From: Lasioglossum baleicum
Lineage: Eukaryota > Arthropoda > Insecta > Hymenoptera > Halictidae
Direction of reading: 5' to 3'
Length of the DNA: 64,000 nt
Assembly: GCF_051020765.1 (NCBI RefSeq)
Contig: NW_027469176.1
Location: 412,396 to 476,395, forward strand
Made by a program: the position numbers and the translations under genes
Shown here: positions 57,901 through 64,000 of the stretch, piece by piece
Layout of the letters: every line of letters starts with the position of its first letter
Numbering within the stretch: position 1 is the stretch's first letter
Notes under the pieces: model-generated
What the model was told of the DNA's origin: nothing
Databases searched by the model: none
The model's input: only the letters and a program-made list of their open reading frames with translations

Positions 57901-60679
57901 CGCATAACGCATAACGCATAACGCATAACGCATAACGCATAACGCATAACGCATAACGCATAACGCCTAACGCATAACGCATAACGCATAACGCATAACG
58001 CATAACGCATAACGCATAACGCATAACGCATAACGCATAACGCATACCGCATAACGCATAACGCATAACGCATAACGCATAACGCATAACGCATAACGCA
58101 TAACGCATAACGCATAACGCATAACGCATAACGCATAACGCATAACGCATAACGCATAACGCATAACGCATAACGCATGTGGCATAAGCATAACGCATAA
58201 CGCATAACGCATAACGCATAACGCATAACGCATAACGCATAACGCATAACGCATAACGCATAACGCATAACGCATAACGCATAACGCATAACGCATAACG
58301 CATAACGCATAACGCATAACGCAAATAACGCATAACGCATAACGCATAACGCATAACGCATAACGCGTAACGCAAAACTCATAACGCATAACGCATAACG
58401 CATAACGCATAACGCATAACGCATAACGCATAACGCATAACGCATAACGCATAACGCATAACGCATAACGCATAACGCATAACGCATAACGCATAACGCA
58501 TAACGCATAACGCATAACGCATAACGCATAACGCATAACGCATAACGCATAACGCATAACGCATAACGCATAACGCATAACGCATAACGCATAACGCATA
58601 ACGCATAACGCATAACGCATAACGCATAACGCATAACGCATAACGCATAACGCATAACGCATAACGCATAACGCATAACGCATAACGCATAACGCATAAC
58701 GCATAACGCATAACGCATAACGCATAACGCATAACGCATAACGCATAACGCATAACGCATAACGCATAACGCATAACGCATAACGCATAACGCATAACGC
58801 ATAACGCATAACGCATAACGCATAACGCATAACGCATAACGCATAACGCATAACGCATAACGCATAACGCATAACGCATAACGCATAACGCATAACGCAT
58901 AACGCATAACGCATAACGCATAACGCATAACGCATAACGCATAACGCATAACGCATAACGCATAACGCATAACGCATAACGCATAACGCATAACGCATAA
59001 CGCCTAACGCATAACGCATAACGCATAACGCATACCGCATAACGCATAACGCATAACGCATAACGCATAACGCATAACGCATAACGCATAACGCATAACG
59101 CATAACGCATAACGCATAACGCATAACGCATAACGCATAACGCATAACGCATAACGCATAACGCGTAACGCAAAACTCATAACGCATAACGCATAACGCA
59201 TAACGCATAACGCATAACGCATAACGTATAACGCATAACGCATAACGCATATGGCATAAGCATAACGCATAACGCATAACGCATAACGCATAACGCATAA
59301 CGCAAAACGCAAAACTCATAACGCATAACGCATAACGCATAACGCATAACGCATAACGCATAACGCATAACGCATAACGCATAACGCATAACGCATAACG
59401 CATAACGCATAACGCATAACGCATAACGCATAACGCATAACGCATAACGCATAACGCATAACGCATAACGCATAACGCATAACGCATAACGCATAACGCA
59501 TAACGCATAAGGCATAAGCATAACGCATAACGCATAACGCATAACGCATAACGCATAACGCGTAACGCAAAACTCATAACGCATAACGCATAACGCATAA
59601 CGCATAACGCATATGGCATAAGCATAACGCATAACGCATAACGCATAACGCATAACGCATAACGCATAACGCATAACGCATAACGCATAATGCATAACGC
59701 ATAACGCATAACGCATAACGCATAACGCATAACGCATAACGCATAACGCATAACGCATAACGCATAACGCATAACGCATAACGCCTAACGCATAACGCAT
59801 AACGCATAACGCATAACGCATAACGCATAACGCATAACGCATAACGCATAACGCATAACGCATACCGCATAACGCATAACGCATAACGCATAACGCATAA
59901 CGCATAACGCATAACGCATAACGCATAACGCATAACGCATAACGCATAACGCATAACGCATAACGCATAACGCATAACGCATAACGCATAACGCATAACG
60001 CATAACGCATAACGCATAACGCGTAACGCAAAACTCATAACGCATAACGCATAACGCATAACGCATAACGCATAACGCATAACGCATATGGCATAAGCAT
60101 AACGCATAACGCATAACGCATAACGCATAACGCATAACGCAAAACGCAAAACTCATAACGCATAACGCATAACGCATAACGCATAACGCATAACGCATAA
60201 CGCATAACGCATAACGCATAACGCATAACGCATAACGCATAACGCATAACGCATAACGCGTAACGCAAAACTCATAACGCATAACGCATAACACATAACG
60301 CATAACGCATAACGCATATGGCATAAGCATAACGCATAACGCATAACGCATAACGCATAACGCATAACGCATAACGCATAACGCATAACGCATAACGCAT
60401 AACGCATAACGCATAACGCATAACGCATAACGCATAACGCATAACGCATAACGCATAACGCATAACGCATAACGCATAACGCATAACGCATAACGCATAA
60501 CGCATAACGCATAACGCATAACGCATAACCCATAACGCATAACGCATAACGCATAACGCATAACGCATAACGCATAACGCATAACGCATAACGCATAACG
60601 CATAACGCATAACGCGTAACGCAAAACTCATAACGCATAACGCATAACGCATAACGCATAACGTATAACGCATAACGCA

Positions 60680-61330
60680 TAACGCATAAGGCATAAGCAT
60701 AACGCATAACGCATAACGCATAACGCATAACGCATAACGCGTAACGCAAAACTCATAACGCATAACGCATAACGCATAACGCATAACGCATAACGCATAT
60801 GGCATAAGCATAACGCATAACGCATAACGCATAACGCATAACGCATAACGCATAACGCATAACGCATAACGCATAACGCATAACGCATAATGCATAACGC
60901 ATAACGCATAACGCATAACGCATAACGCATAACGCATAACGCATAACGCATAACGCATAACGCATAACGCATAACGCATAACGCATAACGCATAACGCAT
61001 AACGCATAACGCATAACGCATAACGCATAACGCATAACGCGTAACGCAAGACTCATAACGCATAACACATAACGCATAACGCATAACGCATAACGCATAA
61101 CGTATAAACCATAAGGCATAACGCATAGCCCATAACGCATAACGCATAACGCATAACGCATAATGCAAAAGTCATAACGCATAACGCATAACGCATAACG
61201 CAAAACGCATAACGCATAACGCATAACGCATAACGCATAACGCATAACGCATAACGCATAACGCATAACGCATAACGCATAACGCATAACGCATAACGCA
61301 TAACGCATAACGCATAACGCATAACGCATA
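60680..61330. repeat. 3.43-kb offset duplicate, copy 2
   Basis: G (60,689), J, N (60,796), CATAATG (60,886), CAAGACTC (61,047), A (61,101), T. Differences from copy 1 are one or two whole units. Confidence 0.85.
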
Positions 61331-62591
61331 ACGCATAACGCATAACGCATAACGCATAACGCATAACGCATAACGCATAACGCATAACGCATAACGCATG
61401 TAGCATAAGCATAACGCATAACGCATAACGCCTAACGCATAACGCATAACGCATAACGCATAACGCATAACGCATAACGCATAACGCATAACGCATAACG
61501 CATAACGCATACCGCATAACGCATAACGCATAACGCATAACGCATAACGCATAACGCATAACGCATAACGCATAACGCATAACGCATAACGCATAACGCA
61601 TAACGCATAACGCATAACGCATAACGCATAACGCATAACGCATAACGCATAACGCATAACGCATAAAGCATAACGCATAACGCATAACGCATAACGCGTA
61701 ACGCAAAACTCATAACGCATAACGCATAACGCATAACGCATAACGCATAACGCATAACGCATAACGCATATGGCATAAGCATAACGCATAACGCATAACG
61801 CATAACGCATAACGCATAACGCAAAACGCAAAACTCATAACGCATAACGCATAACGCATAACGCATAACGCATAACGCATAACGCATAACGCGTAACGCA
61901 AAACTCATAACGCATAACGCATAACGCATAACGCATAACGCATAACGCATAACGCATAACGCATAACGCATAACGCATAACGCATAACGCGTAACGCAAA
62001 ACTCATAACGCATAACACATAACGCATAACGCATAACGCATAACGCATAACGTATAAACCATAAGGCATAACGCATAGCCCATAACGCATAACGCATAAC
62101 GCATAACGCATAATGCAAAAGTCATAACGCATAACGCATAACGCATAACGCAAAACGCATAACGCATAACGCATAACGCATAACGCATAACGCATAACGC
62201 ATAACGCATAACGCATAACGCATAACGCATAACGCATAACGCATAACGCATAACGCATAACGCATAACGCATAACGCATAACGCATAACGCATAACGCAT
62301 AACGCATAACGCGTAACGCAAAACTCATAACCCATAACGCATAACGCATAACGCATAACGCATAACGCATAACGCATAACGCATAACGCATAACGCATAA
62401 CGCATAACGCATAACGCATAACGCATAACGCATAACGCATAACGCATAACGCATAACGCATAACGCATAACGCATAACGCATAACGCATAACGCATAACG
62501 CATAACGCATAACGCATAACGCATAACGCATAACGCATAACGCATAACGCATAACGCATAACGCATAACGCATAACGCATAACGCATAACG

Positions 62592-62733
62592 CAGAACGCA
62601 CAACGCACAACGCACAACGCACAACGCACAACGCACAACGCACAACGCACAACGCACAACGCACAACGCATAACGCATAACGCATAACGCATAACGCATA
62701 ACGCATAACGCATAACGCATAACGCAAATAACG
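62592..62733. repeat. E element 28 (10 CACAACG)
   Basis: Leader, ten CACAACG (62,599-62,668), eight plain units, CAAATAACG. Last complete E element. Confidence 0.92.
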
Positions 62734-62915
62734 CATAACGCATAACGCATAACGCATAACGCATAACGCATAACGCATAACGCATAACGCATAACGCATA
62801 ACGCATAACGCATAACGCATAACGCATAACGCATAACGCATAACGCATAACGCATAACGCATAACGCATAACGCATAACGCATAACGCATAACGCATAAC
62901 GCATAACGCATAACG

Positions 62916-62978
62916 CACAACGCACAACGCACAACGCACAACGCACAACGCACAACGCACAACGCACAACGCACAACG
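62916..62978. repeat. CACAACG block without leader (9 units)
   Basis: Nine CACAACG, neither leader nor tail. First of three such blocks about 0.35 kb apart at the end of the window. Confidence 0.9.
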
Positions 62979-63268
62979 CATAACGCATAACGCATAACGC
63001 ATAACGCATAACGCATAACGCATAACGCATAACGCATAACGCATAACGCATAACGCATAACGCATAACGCATAATAACGCATAACGCATAACGCATAACG
63101 CATAACGCAGTAACGCATAACGCATAACGCATAACGCATAACGCATACGCATAACGCATAACGCATAACGCATAACGCATAACGCATAACGCATAACGCA
63201 TAACGCATAACGCATAACGCATAACGCATAACGCATAACGCATAACGCATAACGCATAACGCATAACG

Positions 63269-63332
63269 CACAACGCACAACCGCACAACGCACAACGCAC
63301 AACGCACAACGCACAACGCACAACGCACAACG
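63269..63332. repeat. CACAACG block without leader (9 units, one inserted base)
   Basis: Nine units; the second has an extra C (CACAACCG). 353 bp after the previous block. Lies in the indel-rich final kilobase. Confidence 0.85.
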
Positions 63333-63626
63333 CATAACGCATAACGCATAACGCATAACGCATAACGCATAAACGCATAACGCATAACGCATAACGCAAT
63401 AACGCATAACGCATAACGCATAACGCATAACGCATAACGCATAACGCATACGCATAAACGCATAACGCATAACGCATAACGCATAACGCATAACGCATAC
63501 GCATAACGCATAACGCATAACGCATAACGCATAACGCATAACGCATAACGCATAACGCATAACGCATAACGCATAACGCATAACGCATAACGCATAACGC
63601 ATAACGCATACGCATAACGCATAACG

Positions 63627-63689
63627 CACAACGCACAACGCACAACGCACAACGCACAACGCACAACGCACAACGCACAACGCACAACG
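63627..63689. repeat. CACAACG block without leader (9 units)
   Basis: Nine regular units, 358 bp after the previous block. A CAAATAACG follows near 63,754. Confidence 0.88.
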
Positions 63690-64000
63690 CATAACGCATA
63701 ACGCATAACCGCATAACGCATAACGCATAACGCATAACGCATAACGCATAACGCAAATAACGCATAACGCATAAGCATAACGCATAACGCATAACGCATA
63801 ACGCATAACGCATACACGCATAACGCATAACGCATAACGCATAACGCATAACGCATAACGCATAACCCATAACGCCATAACGCATAACCCATAAACGCAA
63901 ATAACGCTTAACGCATACGCATAACGCATAACGCATAACGCATAACGCATAACGCATAACGCATAACCGCATAACGCATAACGCTTAACGCATAACGCAT

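Larger units (their letters stand above)
5964..61053. repeat. CAAGACTC sub-variant of the J cassette
   Basis: A derived form of J in which CAAAACTC is CAAGACTC. It occurs at about 5964, 6531, 10642, 12457, 14246, 14799, 18861, 20663, 40487, 57623 and 61047. Each copy stands just upstream of an A cassette. The first eight fall into matched pairs in the 8.2-kb duplication (5964/14246, 6531/14799, 10642/18861, 12457/20663). The last two are a pair 3,424 bp apart. It is therefore a useful shared-derived marker for tracing segment copies. Confidence 0.85.
2991..61773. repeat. N cassette family (CATATGGCATAAGC), 43 CATATG sites
   Basis: CATATGG starts at about 2991, 5713, 7706, 9091, 10391, 11327, 11550, 12206, 13988, 15981, 17338, 18610, 19561, 19777, 20412, 21349, 21565, 23564, 33316, 33730, 34687, 35442, 36029, 36245, 37520, 40592, 43351, 46271, 48011, 49898, 51555, 52403, 53060, 53691, 56052, 57017, 57358, 59248, 59610, 60085, 60315, 60796 and 61767. 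CATGTGG forms lie near 54983, 55341 and 58176, and CATGTAGC near 61388. Usually a 6-bp CATAAG unit follows. None lies between 23.6 and 33.3 kb. The CATATG palindrome makes these sites physically mappable. Confidence 0.85.
94..62081. repeat. A cassette family (31 bp, 40 dispersed copies)
   Basis: The cassette begins CGTATAAACCATAAGG and ends CATAGCCC, 31 bp overall, and always has the same orientation. Start positions: 94, 975, 4375, 5551, 6018, 6585, 7096, 8411, 8915, 9739, 10215, 10696, 12023, 12511, 13358, 13826, 14300, 14853, 15378, 16679, 17155, 18007, 18434, 18915, 20243, 20717, 21975, 25772, 35656, 36592, 37755, 40541, 40883, 43663, 53241, 54089, 55422, 57677, 61101, 62051. Copies at 37755 and 40883 share a T-to-C change (ACCACAAGG). 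Most copies are preceded 60-70 bp upstream by J (CGCGTAACGCAAAACTC, or the CAAGACTC form) and an ACACATAACG unit. They are usually followed 30-40 bp downstream by T, G or D. It is a cluster of substitutions in five successive heptamers and has no visible coding or binding function. Confidence 0.92.
56501..62591. repeat. Array domain 8: A/J/T/N cassettes, no CACAACG blocks
   Basis: N sites are at 57017, 57358, 59248, 59610, 60085, 60315, 60796 and 61767; A cassettes at 57677, 61101 and 62051. The stretch from about 58,380 to 59,000 is almost entirely perfect CATAACG, one of the longest pure runs in the window. TATAACG units sit near 56,995, 59,226 and 60,663, each between J and an N or G cassette. 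No gene is visible. Confidence 0.75.
1..64000. repeat. Heptamer satellite array (CATAACG)n filling the window
   Basis: The sequence is a head-to-tail array of the 7-bp unit CATAACG (AACGCAT in another phase; ATGCGTT on the minus strand). It runs from the first to the last base with no unique-sequence interruption and no orientation switch. Most units match the consensus exactly. The rest are single-base variants, or rare 6-, 8- and 9-bp length variants that shift the register. The + strand is A/C-rich, each unit holds one CpG, and the consensus GC content is 3/7. Both ends lie inside the array, so its true size is unknown. Arrays of this size and purity are known from eukaryotic satellite DNA; placing it at a centromere, subtelomere or sex chromosome would be guesswork. 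I find no genes, RNA genes, promoters or mobile elements on either strand. Confidence 0.98.
63060..64000. repeat. Terminal indel-rich stretch of the array
   Basis: Still the same heptamer, but at least sixteen small length errors occur here: CATAATAACG near 63,072, CAGTAACG 63,108, CATACG near 63,145, 63,448, 63,498, 63,608 and 63,914, CAACCG 63,281, CATAAACG near 63,369, 63,454 and 63,890, CAATAACG 63,397, AACCG near 63,709 and 63,966, CATAAGC 63,770, CATACACG 63,811 and GCCATAACG 63,875. Elsewhere in the window I find only about three comparable single-base changes. This is probably a consensus-quality problem near a contig end rather than biology. Confidence 0.75.

Noticed and set aside
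94..62081. A cassettes as binding sites or inserted mobile elements
   Set aside because: Each is only a cluster of substitutions within heptamers in register. There are no target-site duplications, terminal inverted repeats or foreign sequence.
22474..63689. CENP-B box or other known centromere protein motif
   Set aside because: I see no sequence fitting the CENP-B box core (TTCG, then A, then CGGG with fixed spacing) on either strand; the array has no GGG.
689..63972. Very long minus-strand open reading frames (up to about 1,550 codons) encoding MRYALCV repeats
   Set aside because: They exist in all three minus frames at once because the repeat lacks stops on that strand. There is no start context, no codon bias, no non-repeat domain and no conserved boundary, so they are not genes.
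1..64000. A telomere repeat tract
   Set aside because: The G-bearing strand, TTATGCG, has T and G like telomeres but no run of two or more G. The array also has HORs and dispersed variant cassettes over 64 kb, unlike terminal telomere DNA. An interstitial or subtelomeric location is not excluded.
1..64000. Sequencing or assembly artefact for the whole array
   Set aside because: Ordered, non-periodic cassettes shared between copies and private to copies, with distinct domains, are not what read-through slippage or random error would give. Only the last kilobase looks like error.
1..64000. tRNA, rRNA or other structured RNA genes
   Set aside because: The heptamer cannot form stable long hairpins with itself, and no non-repeat segment longer than a few bases exists in which such a gene could lie.

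Overview
The whole 64 kb window is one tandem satellite array. Its basic unit is a 7-bp repeat, CATAACG on the + strand (TTATGCG family on the - strand), present in roughly 9,100 head-to-tail copies, all in the same orientation. I see no protein-coding gene, RNA gene, transposon, CRISPR array, promoter, terminator or any other unique-sequence island. The long minus-strand open frames (up to about 1,550 codons) are a by-product of the repeat: the minus strand has no stop in any phase, while the + strand has a TAA every 21 bp in every frame. A homogeneous heptamer array this long, with nested higher-order repeats (HORs), is typical of eukaryotic heterochromatin (pericentromere, subtelomere, sex or B chromosome). 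The species cannot be named from the sequence. It is not the canonical plant or animal telomere repeat, nor any of the Drosophila virilis-group heptamers I know.

Variant heptamers are not scattered at random. They form a small vocabulary of cassettes reused in fixed order: A (CGTATAAACCATAAGG, then CATAGCCC, 31 bp, 40 copies), J (CGCGTAACGCAAAACTC), T (ATAATGCAAAAGTC), G (AAGGCATAAGC), D (GCGTAACG then CGCCTAACG), N (CATATGGCATAAGC), C1 (CCCATAACGCATAACTC), C2 (CCCATAACGCAAATAACG then CTTAACG) and element E (CAGAACG, a run of CACAACG, six to eight CATAACG, then the 9-bp variant CAAATAACG).

Layout: 1-5,284 has mostly plain repeat with C1 and a few A cassettes, plus one odd CACAACG block at 326-402. 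5,285-20,800 is a near-tandem duplication with an offset of about 8.2 kb; eleven A cassettes and the cassette following each recur in the same order. A HOR of about 1.8 kb is visible at its 3' end. 20,800-22,466 continues that type. From 22,467 the array changes character: CACAACG blocks and E elements appear and C1 is replaced by C2. 28.7-34.7 kb holds E pairs with a local duplication of about 1.36 kb. 34.7-40.9 kb is mixed. 40.9-46.5 kb is a tandem duplication of about 2.9 kb. 46.3-51.5 kb is a three-copy HOR of 1.7-1.9 kb. 51.5-62.6 kb returns to A/J/T/N cassettes with smaller local duplications. 62.6-64.0 kb has CACAACG blocks, and its last kilobase carries a dense cluster of single-base indels that looks like poor consensus at a contig end.

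Nothing here is evidence for an encoded biological system. The interest lies in the multi-level repeat architecture and what it says about amplification by unequal exchange. All coordinates were counted by eye and may be off by a base or two.
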